Origin: Chryseobacterium sediminis
GTDB taxonomy: Bacteria > Bacteroidota > Bacteroidia > Flavobacteriales > Weeksellaceae
Length of the DNA: 64,000 nucleotides
Reading direction: 5' to 3'
Assembly: GCF_008386505.1 (NCBI RefSeq)
Contig: NZ_VUNZ01000002.1
Coordinates: forward strand, 186,001-250,000
The position numbers and the translations under genes are program-made. Under the pieces are notes generated by a model. The model was given only the letters and a program-made list of their open reading frames with translations. It had not been told where the DNA came from and ran no database searches. Positions 18,305 through 27,615 of this stretch are shown here, piece after piece; position 1 is the first letter of the stretch; every line of letters begins with the position of its first letter.

Positions 18305-19142
18305 ATTCAGTGTACTTATTGCCAATTATAACAATGGTCATTTTTTTGAAAAATGCTGCCAAAGCTTAGTTGCACAGACTGAAACAGATTGGGAAGCGGT
18401 GATTTTGGATGACGGCTCTATTGATGACTCGCTTGAAGTTATCAAAAAAATCATAGGTAATGATTCACGGTTTAAAATATATCAGAATGACCAAAACAGA
18501 GGGATCGGATTTACAAAAAGGAGATTAATAGATCTTGCTGAATCTGAAATATGCGGTTTTTTAGACCCTGATGATGCTTTGGCTCCTCATGCTCTGGAAA
18601 TTGTTTTAAAAACACATTCCGAATATCCGGAAGCAGGTTTGGTGTATTCAAACTTTGTCCGTTGTGATGAAAATCTTAATCCTCTGTCTGTTCATAAAGC
18701 AAAACAAATCACAGAACTGAATCAGTCTTACTTTAATTTTAATGCAGAGATTTCACATTTCGTTACTTTCAAAAAGAAGATTTACGAAAAAACTTCAGGC
18801 ATTGATCCATTTTTAAAAATTGCTGAAGATAAAGACTGGTACATGAAAATGTGCGAAACAGCCCCTGTTAAATATATTGATGAAGATTTATATTTATACA
18901 GAATCCATGACAGTGGTATCTCTACGACCAAAAATGCAGAAAAAGCATTGTTCTGGCACTGGGTAGCACTGATTAAAATGGCAGAAAGAAGAAACATAAG
19001 TGTTGAAGATCTTTTTCTTCAGAGCTATGTTCCAAAAAAGAAATATGATCAGGCACTCAACCAATTGAATCATGTAAAAAATTCAAGATGGGCAAAATTA
19101 GGGAATACACTTGGACTTTTTAAAATCTTTAAAAAAATTTAA
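18297..19142 (+). CDS. Glycosyltransferase family 2
   Basis: The 281-residue protein has a GT-A fold: FSVLIANYNNGHFFEKCCQS at the N-terminus, the nucleotide-binding DDGSIDDS, and the metal-binding FLDPDDA in place of DxD. The acid EDKDWYMKM further on is the usual position of the catalytic base. It transfers a sugar from a nucleotide donor to the growing chain at the inner face of the membrane. It is clearly related to the GT2 at 25621, which shares the same N-terminal pattern (YNN, HFF, TDWEA, LDD), so the two may come from a duplication. It overlaps the WbsX-like gene by 8 bases. Confidence 0.88.
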   Translation: MSKFSVLIANYNNGHFFEKCCQSLVAQTETDWEAVILDDGSIDDSLEVIKKIIGNDSRFKIYQNDQNRGIGFTKRRLIDLAESEICGFLDPDDALAPHALEIVLKTHSEYPEAGLVYSNFVRCDENLNPLSVHKAKQITELNQSYFNFNAEISHFVTFKKKIYEKTSGIDPFLKIAEDKDWYMKMCETAPVKYIDEDLYLYRIHDSGISTTKNAEKALFWHWVALIKMAERRNISVEDLFLQSYVPKKKYDQALNQLNHVKNSRWAKLGNTLGLFKIFKKI

Positions 19143-19200
19143 ATCTATTTGATGCGCTTAAAAAGGTTTAAAATTAACATCTTAATGAGAAAAGAAGCAT

Positions 19201-19869
19201 ATGATTATTGGTAGTGGAATTCTGGCAAATGCCGTAAAACTTTATGATAAAGAGGATGTTGTTTTTTTTGCATCAGGAGTTTCCAATTCGTTGGAAAAGA
19301 ATCCTGCTGAATTTGAAAGAGAAATATCCCTGCTAAAATTGGTTATTAGCCAGCATCCGGACAAAAAACTGATCTATTTTTCCACATGCAGCATTTATGA
19401 CTCCAGTAAAACCGACAGCCCTTATGTGATACATAAACTTGCTATTGAAAAAATAATTGCTGAGCAGTGTTCAAGTTTCATTATTTTCAGGGTAGGAAAT
19501 GCTGTAGGCCGTGGAGGAAATCCCAATACACTGATCAACTTTCTTAAAAACTCAATTCTATCAGAAAATAAACTCACTATTCACAGCAATGCAAGAAGAA
19601 TCCTGATTGGTACAGATGATATTGCGGCATTTGTAGGGAAGTATATACCAAACCTCAACAACGAGATTGTCAATCTGGCCTACCCTTACCAATATTCCTT
19701 ACCGGAGATTTTGTCTCAGCTGGAAAATCATCTTGCAAAAAAAGCAGATTATGAAACGGTGAATGAAGGTTCCTTTTATAATATAGAATTCAACAGCCTT
19801 ACAGAAGATTTTTTCTCGGGTTTTTCTCCTGATGAATATTTAAAAAAACTCTATTCATCTTACTTATAA
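19201..19869 (+). CDS. NAD-dependent epimerase/dehydratase-like protein, short
   Basis: The 222-residue protein looks like a shortened extended-SDR enzyme. It starts directly with a glycine-rich GSGILA, has FSTCSIYD, then a YxxxK pair at Tyr75/Lys79, and a FRVGNAVGRGGNPNT stretch typical of the substrate end. Family members are usually around 300 residues, so parts of the N-terminal and C-terminal domains are reduced. It likely reduces or epimerises a nucleotide sugar, or it may have lost activity. It sits 58 bases after a GT2 gene in the same direction and is followed by a 170-base gap that holds a probable promoter. The exact reaction is not known. Confidence 0.75.
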   Translation: MIIGSGILANAVKLYDKEDVVFFASGVSNSLEKNPAEFEREISLLKLVISQHPDKKLIYFSTCSIYDSSKTDSPYVIHKLAIEKIIAEQCSSFIIFRVGNAVGRGGNPNTLINFLKNSILSENKLTIHSNARRILIGTDDIAAFVGKYIPNLNNEIVNLAYPYQYSLPEILSQLENHLAKKADYETVNEGSFYNIEFNSLTEDFFSGFSPDEYLKKLYSSYL

Positions 19870-19919
19870 AAGAAAATATATGATGGCTTCTGAAAAACAC
19901 CATTCTGTGCCGGAAAAAA

Positions 19920-19927
19920 TAATTTTG
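19920..19927 (+). promoter_or_regulatory. Possible internal promoter (-7 box)
   Basis: TAATTTTG matches TAnnTTTG exactly and lies about 112 bases before the next GT2 gene, in the longest gap of this part of the operon. Confidence 0.4.
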
Positions 19928-20039
19928 TACCTTCGACCAGAAAACTTCAGATATCATAAAAGCCAGGAATAAGCAATAAAAAAGCAGTGACTTTGTACCA
20001 CTGAAGATTTAAAAACACATTAAACCTATTGAATAAAAA

Positions 20040-20912
20040 ATGAAAATGAATCCCAAAATATCCGTAATTGTCCCCTGCTATAACCAGGCTCAGTTTTTAG
20101 ATGAATGTCTGCAGTCTATACTGGATCAGACCTATGAAAATTGGGAATGTATCATTGTCAATGACGGATCCCCTGATAATACTGACGAAGTAGCTGATAA
20201 ATGGGTAAAAAAAGACAGTCGTTTTAAATATCTTTATAAAGAAAACGGAGGTTTATCTTCAGCAAGGAATGCTGCCCTGGAAATCGTGACCGGAGATTAT
20301 ATCCAGTTTTTGGATTCTGATGATCTGATACACCGTGAAAAGTTTTCAAAAAGCCTTTCCGGGAACAAAGAATATCCATTAATTGTAAGCCAGTACACTA
20401 TCTACAGAAACCAAACCCATCTTCCGGGCTATAAAAATATTGAGCAAAATTTCGTGACCTTTGACGGAATTGTCTACGACTGGGATCTTAAATTTTCCAT
20501 CCCGATACACTGTGCTTTGATAGGCAAAAAACTGCTGGAAGGTTTTCTTTTTGACACTACCCTTACCAGCTGTGAAGACTGGGTAATGTGGATTTATATC
20601 ACCAAGGATCATCCTGATGCCCTTTTGATTAATGAGCCTCTTGCCCATTACCGAAAAGACGTCAACGATAATATGTCTGCTGATCCGATCAAAATAATGA
20701 AACAGCGCCTTAAAATCTTACCTACCCTAAAAAAACTTTACGGTGAAGAGGTACACGATAAACTGGCTTATCATATCATAGACGTTCGTACCACCCAGCT
20801 GATACAGCAAAGACGTGAATTTCAAAAAATGATTCCCCTGGCAGTAGTAGCAAAATATCTTTCTTTCAAAAGGTTTTATTACAAGCTTTTCAGAAAAAAA
20901 GTAGATGGCTAA
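20040..20912 (+). CDS. Glycosyltransferase family 2
   Basis: The 290-residue protein has the GT-A pattern: ISVIVPCYNQAQFLDECLQS, NDGSPDNTDEVADKW, GGLSSARNAALE and the metal-binding FLDSDD. ENGGLSSARN binds the diphosphate in relatives. The CEDW motif near residue 180 is the likely catalytic site. It belongs to the polysaccharide chain-building set. The start at ATG 20040 is preferred over the ATG two codons later because the first conserved strand begins shortly after either; this does not affect function. Donor and acceptor are not predictable. Confidence 0.9.
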   Translation: MKMNPKISVIVPCYNQAQFLDECLQSILDQTYENWECIIVNDGSPDNTDEVADKWVKKDSRFKYLYKENGGLSSARNAALEIVTGDYIQFLDSDDLIHREKFSKSLSGNKEYPLIVSQYTIYRNQTHLPGYKNIEQNFVTFDGIVYDWDLKFSIPIHCALIGKKLLEGFLFDTTLTSCEDWVMWIYITKDHPDALLINEPLAHYRKDVNDNMSADPIKIMKQRLKILPTLKKLYGEEVHDKLAYHIIDVRTTQLIQQRREFQKMIPLAVVAKYLSFKRFYYKLFRKKVDG

Positions 20913-21040
20913 ATTTTGAAGTTTAATGAACTTTGAGCAACTATATTTCCATAAAAACTACACAAATGAGTTGGGTACTGACAAACATTTCTAAAGCAGA
21001 ACCCTTTTAAAATTATATAACTTTAAATAAATTTATTTAG

Positions 21041-21868
21041 ATGAGTCAATTTGTACACGTAATAATGACAAGATTCAATGTTCCTACAAAAGGCTGGAAC
21101 GAAACACGTTCAGGATATAAACCGCTTACTGAAGAATGGCTGGATGACCGGTTCAGATTATTCAGAACTTACGTGCTTCCTTCCTATAAAAATCAGACTA
21201 ATCAAAACTACGTCTGGCTTACTTTTTTCGACACCAATACATCTGATAAGTTTAGAAAAATCATTAAAGAAATTGAAGCAGAATACCCAACTTTCAAAGC
21301 GGTATTTGTAGAAGATTTTGATGTTATGAAAACGAAAGCTGTAGAAGTAATTCCGCAGTACTTCACTCCTGATACAAAATTTGTGATCACCAGCGAACTG
21401 GATAATGATGACATGCTTCATCAGGATTATATAAAAACGGTACAAGAGCATTTCAAACCAATTCATGACCTGGTAATAGATTTAAGAAGAGGATACCAAC
21501 TTACCATGTTTCCGGACCGTAAAGCAGTAGTGAATGTCTATAACGAGGCCGTAAATCCTTTTGTAAGTTTAGCAGAAAGTGTAGACAACTTCAAAACAAT
21601 GCTAAAAGAAAGGGCTCACAACAGCTATCGTCATTATCCTAATTTTTCTGTGGAAGACAGCAAAGAGATGTACATCCAGATTATCCATCAGTACAACTTA
21701 ATGAATATTACCTTTAAACATAAAGCGGTTCCTGAAGTAGATTTTTCAGAATACGGAATGACAGAAGACACCAAATTCACCATAGACGGGTTCAAGACAC
21801 TTCAGCATAATATTGCCAGAGTACCGTTTGTAATGGGTCTTATTTTGAAAAAAGTATTAAAAAAGTAA
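21041..21868 (+). CDS. Putative rhamnosyltransferase-family glycosyltransferase
   Basis: The 275-residue protein matches the Rhamno_transf type of GT-A-like glycosyltransferase: FVHVIMTRFNVP at the N-terminus, then WLDDRFRLFRTYVLPSYKNQ, WLTFFDTNT, and the DxD-like site SELDNDDMLH. The family name comes from a few rhamnosyltransferases and does not prove rhamnose here; indeed the dTDP-rhamnose genes rfbC and rfbD are not in this window. It may use the dTDP-amino sugar instead, which is inference. It is in the same direction as its neighbours, 13 bases before a membrane acyltransferase. Confidence 0.8.
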   Translation: MSQFVHVIMTRFNVPTKGWNETRSGYKPLTEEWLDDRFRLFRTYVLPSYKNQTNQNYVWLTFFDTNTSDKFRKIIKEIEAEYPTFKAVFVEDFDVMKTKAVEVIPQYFTPDTKFVITSELDNDDMLHQDYIKTVQEHFKPIHDLVIDLRRGYQLTMFPDRKAVVNVYNEAVNPFVSLAESVDNFKTMLKERAHNSYRHYPNFSVEDSKEMYIQIIHQYNLMNITFKHKAVPEVDFSEYGMTEDTKFTIDGFKTLQHNIARVPFVMGLILKKVLKK

Positions 21869-21881
21869 GACTCATCCAGTC

Positions 21882-22880
21882 ATGAAGCTTAACAACCTCC
21901 AGATATTAAGAGGGATTTCAGCCTTATTGGTATGTTGCTTTCATTTCCGTGAAACAATAAATCTGCCTGGGCTGAATCTTGGCGATATTCTCTTTAAAAA
22001 AGGAAGTATCGGGGTCCCTGTATTTTTTATTATCAGTGGTTTTATCATGGCTTTCACCACTCAAAAAATAAATTTCAGTAAAGATTCTTTTCAACAGATT
22101 ACTTTATTTTACAAAAGAAGAGTGATCAGAATTGTCCCCTTGTATTATCTTCTGACTTTCGCTGCGATGATACCCGGAGGCAGTTTTTTCCTCTATTTTC
22201 ATGACGCAGGGCTTTATGAGCTTATCCATTCATTATTATTCCTTCCTACAAAGAAAGAATTTCCAGTTCTTTTCTTAGGCTGGTCCTTAAATTTTGAAAT
22301 GTTCTTTTATCTCATATTTGGACTCTCATTATTTTTTAAAGAAAAAAGATATTACTTCATTGCAGGTTTTTTCATTCTTACGTCAATCTTAGGATATTTT
22401 ATTCATTTTGAAAGTCCTTACCTGCGGATGGTATGTCATTCCCTAAATCTTTATTTTGTTGTGGGAATTCTTTTTTCACTTTTGCTGAACAGATTTACAA
22501 TTCCAAAGAATTGGGCAGCATTATCTTCTGTTATAGGAATCGTATTATTTATCTTGGTACTGCTTAGTATTATCCCTACAGATAATGATATGATCAAGCT
22601 GGCCATTATCTCCCTGTTTGTATTTTCTTTCTTAACGTTCGATTATGTATTCCATTTTCAAGGAAACAAAGCGTTAATTTTTCTGGGAGATATTTCCTAT
22701 TCGCTGTACCTGTCACATCCTTTTGTAGAAATTGCTTTAAAAAGATTTAAAGTTGAAGGCTATCTCAGCTATCCATTTTTTCTTTTTAAGATTATAATGG
22801 TCATTATAGTAGCATCACTTCTGTATTATTTTGTTGAGAAAAGAGTAACCAATTATTTAAAAATTAAATTAAAAGCATAA
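21882..22880 (+). CDS. Membrane acyltransferase 3 family (OafA/YrhL-like)
   Basis: The 332-residue protein has about ten hydrophobic membrane segments. The N-terminal LQILRGISALLVCCFHFRET gives the catalytic-type RG and the HFRE histidine of acyltransferase 3 proteins, followed by GVPVFFIISGFIM, the family hallmark. Such proteins move acetyl groups from cytoplasmic acetyl-CoA across the membrane onto sugars of surface polysaccharides. No C-terminal SGNH domain is present. It is in the glycosyltransferase operon, 10 bases before a GT2 gene, and so probably acetylates the chain made here. Confidence 0.9.
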   Translation: MKLNNLQILRGISALLVCCFHFRETINLPGLNLGDILFKKGSIGVPVFFIISGFIMAFTTQKINFSKDSFQQITLFYKRRVIRIVPLYYLLTFAAMIPGGSFFLYFHDAGLYELIHSLLFLPTKKEFPVLFLGWSLNFEMFFYLIFGLSLFFKEKRYYFIAGFFILTSILGYFIHFESPYLRMVCHSLNLYFVVGILFSLLLNRFTIPKNWAALSSVIGIVLFILVLLSIIPTDNDMIKLAIISLFVFSFLTFDYVFHFQGNKALIFLGDISYSLYLSHPFVEIALKRFKVEGYLSYPFFLFKIIMVIIVASLLYYFVEKRVTNYLKIKLKA

Positions 22881-22890
22881 TTCGATAAAA

Positions 22891-23829
22891 ATGAAAATTT
22901 CAGTAATTATTCCCGTTTACAATGCCGAAAAATATGTTTCACAGGCTGTAGATTCTGCGCTTCAGTTTAACGAGGTATATGAAGTGGTATTAGTAGAAGA
23001 CAAATCTCCGGACAATGCATTACAGGTCTGTAAGGAACTCGCTGAAAAACATGATAGGGTAAAGCTCTATCAACATCCTGACAAAGGTAATCACGGAGCG
23101 GGTGCTACCAGAAATTTAGGACTGGAAAAAGCGGAAGGAGATTTTATCGCTTTCCTGGATGCTGATGATTATTACCTTCCCAACCGTTTTGATGCAGAAA
23201 AAGAACTTTTCCCCAATAAAGATGTAGATGGAGTATATGGTGCCATCGGGGTTCACTATTACTCGGAGAAAGCAAAAGAACAATATTATAAAGTCTTTGG
23301 TGACCGACTGACTACGGTTTACAAAAAACATTCCCCAAAAGATGTATTTCCGGGTCAGCTTAATATGATAGGAACTTTCGGACTTTTCAGCATAGATGCA
23401 CTGACTGTCCGTAAAAGTTCTTTAAAAAACATGGAGTATTTCTTTAAAACACATTTAAAGCTTCACCAGGACACCGAATTTCTTTTCAGACTCTCCTACT
23501 ATCTGAATTTATATCCGGGAATTCTGGATCAGGCAGTAGCCGTAAGAGGAGTTCATGAGAATAACAGAATTACTAAAGTAGATTCCGGAGAAGTGAAACC
23601 AGCCTCAACAAGAGTTGTATTGTGGAAGGAGGTCAATCATTGGGCAGAAAATGAAAATACCATTCCTGATGATATTAAGCTTCACATCAAAAGAGTATAC
23701 AGAAGTTTCCAGATTGCCAATGCTCCCCTTCTGAAAAAATGGGGAATGATAACGAAGTATCTGCTTACGGATTTTAAAAGTATACGTTCAGGGCTGTATA
23801 ATATTAATTTTAGAAACGACTTGTTCTAA
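22891..23829 (+). CDS. Glycosyltransferase family 2
   Basis: The 312-residue protein begins with MKISVIIPVYNAEKYVSQAV, has the nucleotide-binding VEDKSPDNALQ, GAGATRNLGLEKAEGDF and the DxD-type FLDADDYYLPNRFD, then HQDTEFLFRLSYY as the catalytic region. It is a GT-A enzyme of the chain-assembly set. It is the last gene of the plus-strand run that begins at wzm, and ends at a small hairpin shared with the converging acyltransferase gene. Specificity is unknown. Confidence 0.9.
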   Translation: MKISVIIPVYNAEKYVSQAVDSALQFNEVYEVVLVEDKSPDNALQVCKELAEKHDRVKLYQHPDKGNHGAGATRNLGLEKAEGDFIAFLDADDYYLPNRFDAEKELFPNKDVDGVYGAIGVHYYSEKAKEQYYKVFGDRLTTVYKKHSPKDVFPGQLNMIGTFGLFSIDALTVRKSSLKNMEYFFKTHLKLHQDTEFLFRLSYYLNLYPGILDQAVAVRGVHENNRITKVDSGEVKPASTRVVLWKEVNHWAENENTIPDDIKLHIKRVYRSFQIANAPLLKKWGMITKYLLTDFKSIRSGLYNINFRNDLF

Positions 23830-23837
23830 TAACAGCA

Positions 23838-23862
23838 TTAAACTAAATACTTAGTTTTAAAT
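23838..23862. terminator. Weak bidirectional terminator
   Basis: Arms AAACTAA and TTAGTTT flank a four-base loop, in an AT-rich stretch between two converging genes. The stem is short, so confidence is modest. Confidence 0.45.
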
Positions 23863-23876
23863 TATATTTTTAATTT

Positions 23877-24911
23877 TTATTGTTTGGAGAAATGAATCTT
23901 CCTTAAAAGATCACGCATTGGTTTTTCAATAAACTGATAAAAAACTGCAGAACTGAACAACATAACAATAATATAAATTACAAATACAATATCAATACTG
24001 AACTTGTATTCCTGCCATTTTAAAAATTCTCTTACCAGATAAAGAACAGGAATATGAGTAATGTATATACCATAGCTTATTTCTCCAAGATATTCCAGAG
24101 GCTTTAATGAAAAGAGCTTAGTTACTCTTCCGTTATTAGCTGAGATCAGAAGAATTGCAGGTATAAAAAGTAACGCCATCAATCCGTTGTGGTAAAAAAG
24201 CGGAACAAACATCAGAGATACCATGATCAGTAAAAAAACTGCGATCACCTGACGATCGTAATTTTTTTGTTTATAATTTCTCACGAAAAATATTCCCGCC
24301 AGATTTCCGATCAGAAATTCATTAAGATGCCAGAAAGGGAAATAATAAAGAAACTCATGACTTTTTGTATGAGGACCTTCATATGCTCCGTATACCGGAT
24401 AAAGGTTTGAAAACACCTGTGTAATCAGCCAAAGTCCAATGGCAAATACCCAGATCATTTTATTTTTCTTCGCGTAAAAATAATTATATAAAAACGGAAA
24501 AAGCAGGTAAAAGAAAAACTCTACAGAGATAGACCATCCCGGAAAATTCAGAATCATGGCTTCCCCCGGTATCCAGCTCTGAATGCCCAACCCGTATAAA
24601 ACCAGCTTATACCAATCAAACATTTCATATCTCGTCATGAAATACAGTAGAAGCCCCAACATATAAAGCGGATAGATCCTGGCAAATCTGTTTTTATAAA
24701 ACTCCAGATAATCAATCTTATCTTTTTTATGGTAAGCAATGATCATGATAAACCCTGAAAGAATAAAGAAATAACTTACCCCTACATTTGCTCTCAAAAA
24801 AAGATTGGAAATGTAATCTATCTTATATAAAAACAGATCTTTATTGAAATGGGAAATAACAATTGCCATAGCGGCAACAAACCTGGTAAATGTAATCTGA
24901 CTTATCTTCAC
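23877..24911 (-). CDS. Membrane acyltransferase 3 family
   Basis: The 344-residue protein has about ten membrane segments and the acyltransferase 3 signatures: MKISQITFTRFVAAMAIVIS with the following HFNKD, GVSYFFILSGFIMI, and RFARIYPLYMLG. It probably adds an O-acyl group to a sugar at the outer face of the inner membrane. Unlike the related gene at 21882 it lies on the minus strand with its own divergent promoter near 25002-25009, so it may be expressed separately and give variable decoration. Confidence 0.9.
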   Translation of the reverse strand: MKISQITFTRFVAAMAIVISHFNKDLFLYKIDYISNLFLRANVGVSYFFILSGFIMIIAYHKKDKIDYLEFYKNRFARIYPLYMLGLLLYFMTRYEMFDWYKLVLYGLGIQSWIPGEAMILNFPGWSISVEFFFYLLFPFLYNYFYAKKNKMIWVFAIGLWLITQVFSNLYPVYGAYEGPHTKSHEFLYYFPFWHLNEFLIGNLAGIFFVRNYKQKNYDRQVIAVFLLIMVSLMFVPLFYHNGLMALLFIPAILLISANNGRVTKLFSLKPLEYLGEISYGIYITHIPVLYLVREFLKWQEYKFSIDIVFVIYIIVMLFSSAVFYQFIEKPMRDLLRKIHFSKQ

Positions 24912-25001
24912 AGAATCGCAAAATGCTTTACTTTATCAAAACACAGCCATCTCAATACTGAGAACTGTTTTTATTTGCTATAAAGTATTAATTTTAAGGC
25001 A

Positions 25002-25009
25002 CAAAAATA
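25002..25009 (-). promoter_or_regulatory. -7 box for the minus-strand acyltransferase
   Basis: On the minus strand TATTTTTG matches TAnnTTTG. It lies about 90 bases before the ATG at 24911. Confidence 0.5.
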
Positions 25010-25040
25010 AGATTTATTATTATAATTATGTAAAACAAAT

Positions 25041-25048
25041 TATATTTG
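25041..25048 (+). promoter_or_regulatory. -7 box for the 25061 operon
   Basis: TATATTTG matches the consensus exactly and lies 12 bases before the GTG start at 25061 and 30 bases before the ATG at 25079. It is divergent from the box at 25002-25009. Confidence 0.6.
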
Positions 25049-25060
25049 TAGGCTACAAAT

Positions 25061-25624
25061 GTGAAAATAAATTTAGGTATGCTTTATGAAATTTTAGCAA
25101 AACTTCAACGGAAAAGCCAGATTTCTCTCCTCAAAAAACACCCTCATGTTTCTTTCAAGGGGATAAAGCTTGGGATCAGTGATCACTTTATTCTGCATGA
25201 AAATGTAAAGAAAGTGACCATTGGTAATGGGGTCAGCTTCAGGAATTATGTACATGTTCTTGTGCAGCAGAACGCCACTTTAGAAATCGGAAACAACTTT
25301 TTCATGAATAATTTCTGTTCCATCAACTGTCTGGACAGTATTTCAATAGGTGATAATACATTATTCGGAGAAAATGTAAAACTGTATGATCACAACCATG
25401 CGTATCAGACCCATCCGGATTTTAAGCTGTCACATGCGGAGTTTACCACAGCTCCCATCAGAATCGGAAGCAATTGCTGGCTCGGAAGTAATGTTACCGT
25501 CTTAAAAGGAGTTACTATAGGAGATAACTGTATTATTGGAGCAGGATGTATCATTTACAAAGATGTCCCTCCCAATACAACCGTTATCAATCGTCAAGAA
25601 TTAATTTTTAAGGAACATTCATGA
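25061..25624 (+). CDS. Hexapeptide-repeat acyltransferase
   Basis: A left-handed beta-helix acyltransferase of 187 residues. After a short helical N-terminus the repeats start near residue 35 (VTIGNGVSFRNYVHV, LEIGNNFFMNNFCSI, ISIGDNTLFGENVKLYDH) and end in APIRIGSNCWLGSNVTVLKG and VTIGDNCIIGAGCII. YDHNHAY supplies the probable catalytic histidine, as in maltose and galactoside acetyltransferases. The start may be GTG 25061 or ATG 25079; the promoter box makes either possible. It overlaps the next GT2 gene by four bases. Confidence 0.85.
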   Translation: MKINLGMLYEILAKLQRKSQISLLKKHPHVSFKGIKLGISDHFILHENVKKVTIGNGVSFRNYVHVLVQQNATLEIGNNFFMNNFCSINCLDSISIGDNTLFGENVKLYDHNHAYQTHPDFKLSHAEFTTAPIRIGSNCWLGSNVTVLKGVTIGDNCIIGAGCIIYKDVPPNTTVINRQELIFKEHS

Positions 25625-26460
25625 AGTTTTCTATCCTTATAGCCCATTACAATAATGCTCACTTTTTCAAAGACTGTCTTGAAAGCATACTTCAGCAGAC
25701 GTATACAGACTGGGAAGCCATCATTCTGGATGACGCCTCCTCTGAAAGCGAAAAAAAAATGATACAGGAAATGATTTCAGGTGACAAAAGGTTTAGATTT
25801 TTTGAAAATGAAAAAAATTCCGGTGTAGGCGTTACGAAAAGTAAACTGATTGAGCTGGCAGAAGGGGAAATCTGTGGATTTTTAGATCCTGATGACGCTA
25901 TAAACCCCACAGCCATTCAAAAATGTATGGAGATCTTTCAGGCTAAAAAAAACACAGTCCTTACCTATTCAAGGTTTATGACGTGTGATCAGAATCTGAA
26001 GCCTATTTCTCCGTTCAGATCTGCAATGCAGGTACCGAATGGTGATCCTTATTTTTTTAATTTCCCGATTCAGATTGCTCATTTTGTAACTTTCAGAAAG
26101 GCTGTGTATGAACAGACTGAAAAAATGAATCCGGATTTAAAAATCGGGGAAGATCAGGATTTGTATCTCAAAATGTATGAAAAGGGAAAAGTTCAGTTCA
26201 TTAATGACACGAATTATCTTTACAGAACCCATCAGGGTGGTATTTCCCAGAATGACAATAAAAAGAAATCCCACGAGTATTTTGCTCAGGTGATTTTCAA
26301 TACGATGAAACGCAGAGGACTTACCACCATCAACGGCCAAAAAATTCCGGATCATTATACAGGTGCGGAAGAAATATTTGGTCTGCTGCAATATCAGCAC
26401 AAGCTTCCTTTCCGTATCAAGAAAAAAATAAAAATTACTTTACAATCAATCTTCGGATAA
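25621..26460 (+). CDS. Glycosyltransferase family 2
   Basis: The 279-residue GT-A protein has FSILIAHYNNAHFFKDCLES, TDWEAIILDDAS and FLDPDDAINPTAIQ, with GEDQDLYLKMYEKGKV as the catalytic stretch. It is the close relative of the GT2 at 18297, sharing most N-terminal motif positions. It is translated from a start that overlaps the stop of the acyltransferase before it (ATGA), and its own stop overlaps the next start (TAATG), so these three genes form a tight unit. Confidence 0.9.
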   Translation: MKFSILIAHYNNAHFFKDCLESILQQTYTDWEAIILDDASSESEKKMIQEMISGDKRFRFFENEKNSGVGVTKSKLIELAEGEICGFLDPDDAINPTAIQKCMEIFQAKKNTVLTYSRFMTCDQNLKPISPFRSAMQVPNGDPYFFNFPIQIAHFVTFRKAVYEQTEKMNPDLKIGEDQDLYLKMYEKGKVQFINDTNYLYRTHQGGISQNDNKKKSHEYFAQVIFNTMKRRGLTTINGQKIPDHYTGAEEIFGLLQYQHKLPFRIKKKIKITLQSIFG

Positions 26461-27614
26461 TGATAGAAAAAAAAATAAAAATTTTGTTCAGACACCGTTC
26501 CATGGAAATGGGAGGCGTAGAAAAAGTACTGTTGGGACTTCTCAACAACCTCAATCCTGACAAATTTGAAATGACGGTATGCCTTACCCTCAACCAGGGC
26601 AAGTTGCGTGATGAACTTCCGAAACACATCAGAAAAATATATCTTACCGATGGAAAAGAAGACTTTTCCGACAATTCTCTCTTACAGAAACTTCAGCTTG
26701 TCAAGAGAAGAATAAAGCTTCGTAAACTGAAAAATAATCCCGCTATTGCAGACAGGCTTATCAATGATACTTTTGATATAGAAATCGGGATGGATTACAG
26801 GGATTATGATGCTATTCTGAGTTCCACCCATAAGAATTCAAAAAAAATCGGATGGTTTCACTCTGAAATCAATGTTCCTAAATTTCAGCCTTTGGTTCCG
26901 GATATTTTAAAGAGTTTCCCTCAGTTTGATCACATGGTGTATTGTTCCCACAAAATAAAAGATATGATGCATCAGTATTATCCGGATCTTAATTATCCTG
27001 CTGAGAGCGTTATTATCAATCCTATTCCTATCGAAGAAATAAAACGTAAAGCCGAAGAAAAGCTTGATAACTTCCCTGAAGGACCTGTTTTTGCGTCTAT
27101 TGGAAGACTTCATTCAAGAAAAGGATACCATAAACTTATTGAAGCGCATACAAGGCTTATCAACGAAGGATTTCATCACAGCATCATTGTGATTGGTGAT
27201 GGTGACGAAATGAAGAACCTTAAAGCTCAGGTCGCAAAAAACAATGTTGAAAAGACATTTATTTTAGCCGGAAATCAGATGAATCCTTATCCGTATATTA
27301 AAAAGGCAGATTATTTCATCCTTCCTTCCGAATCTGAAGCATGGCCTTTGGTAATTGCTGAAGCATTAATCCTACAGAAACCCATTATTGCAACGAATGT
27401 GGGTGACGTAGGACTTATGATCAAAGACCGGGAAACGGGATACCTCATCAGTTATGAGGTTGACGAAATGTATTCGGCAATGAAGACATTTTTTACCGAT
27501 CCCAGCCTTGTTCTCCATATCAGAGAAAATCTTAAAAATATTGAAAGTCAGTTTGACAATAAGAAAATATTTGACAGCGTAGAAAATATTATAGAAACGC
27601 TGTACAAAAAATAA
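26460..27614 (+). CDS. Glycosyltransferase family 4
   Basis: The 384-residue protein is a GT-B enzyme. The N-terminal domain has FRHRSMEMGGVEKVLLGLLN, and the C-terminal domain has FASIGRLHSRKGYHKLIEAH, then the donor-binding LPSESEAWPLVIAEAL with the EX7E glutamates, then KPIIATNVGDVG. It resembles the GT4 at 30262 (same start and Rossmann pattern). It ends one base before the stop of the SDR gene on the opposite strand, with no terminator between them. Confidence 0.92.
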   Translation: MIEKKIKILFRHRSMEMGGVEKVLLGLLNNLNPDKFEMTVCLTLNQGKLRDELPKHIRKIYLTDGKEDFSDNSLLQKLQLVKRRIKLRKLKNNPAIADRLINDTFDIEIGMDYRDYDAILSSTHKNSKKIGWFHSEINVPKFQPLVPDILKSFPQFDHMVYCSHKIKDMMHQYYPDLNYPAESVIINPIPIEEIKRKAEEKLDNFPEGPVFASIGRLHSRKGYHKLIEAHTRLINEGFHHSIIVIGDGDEMKNLKAQVAKNNVEKTFILAGNQMNPYPYIKKADYFILPSESEAWPLVIAEALILQKPIIATNVGDVGLMIKDRETGYLISYEVDEMYSAMKTFFTDPSLVLHIRENLKNIESQFDNKKIFDSVENIIETLYKK

Positions 27615-27615
27615 G

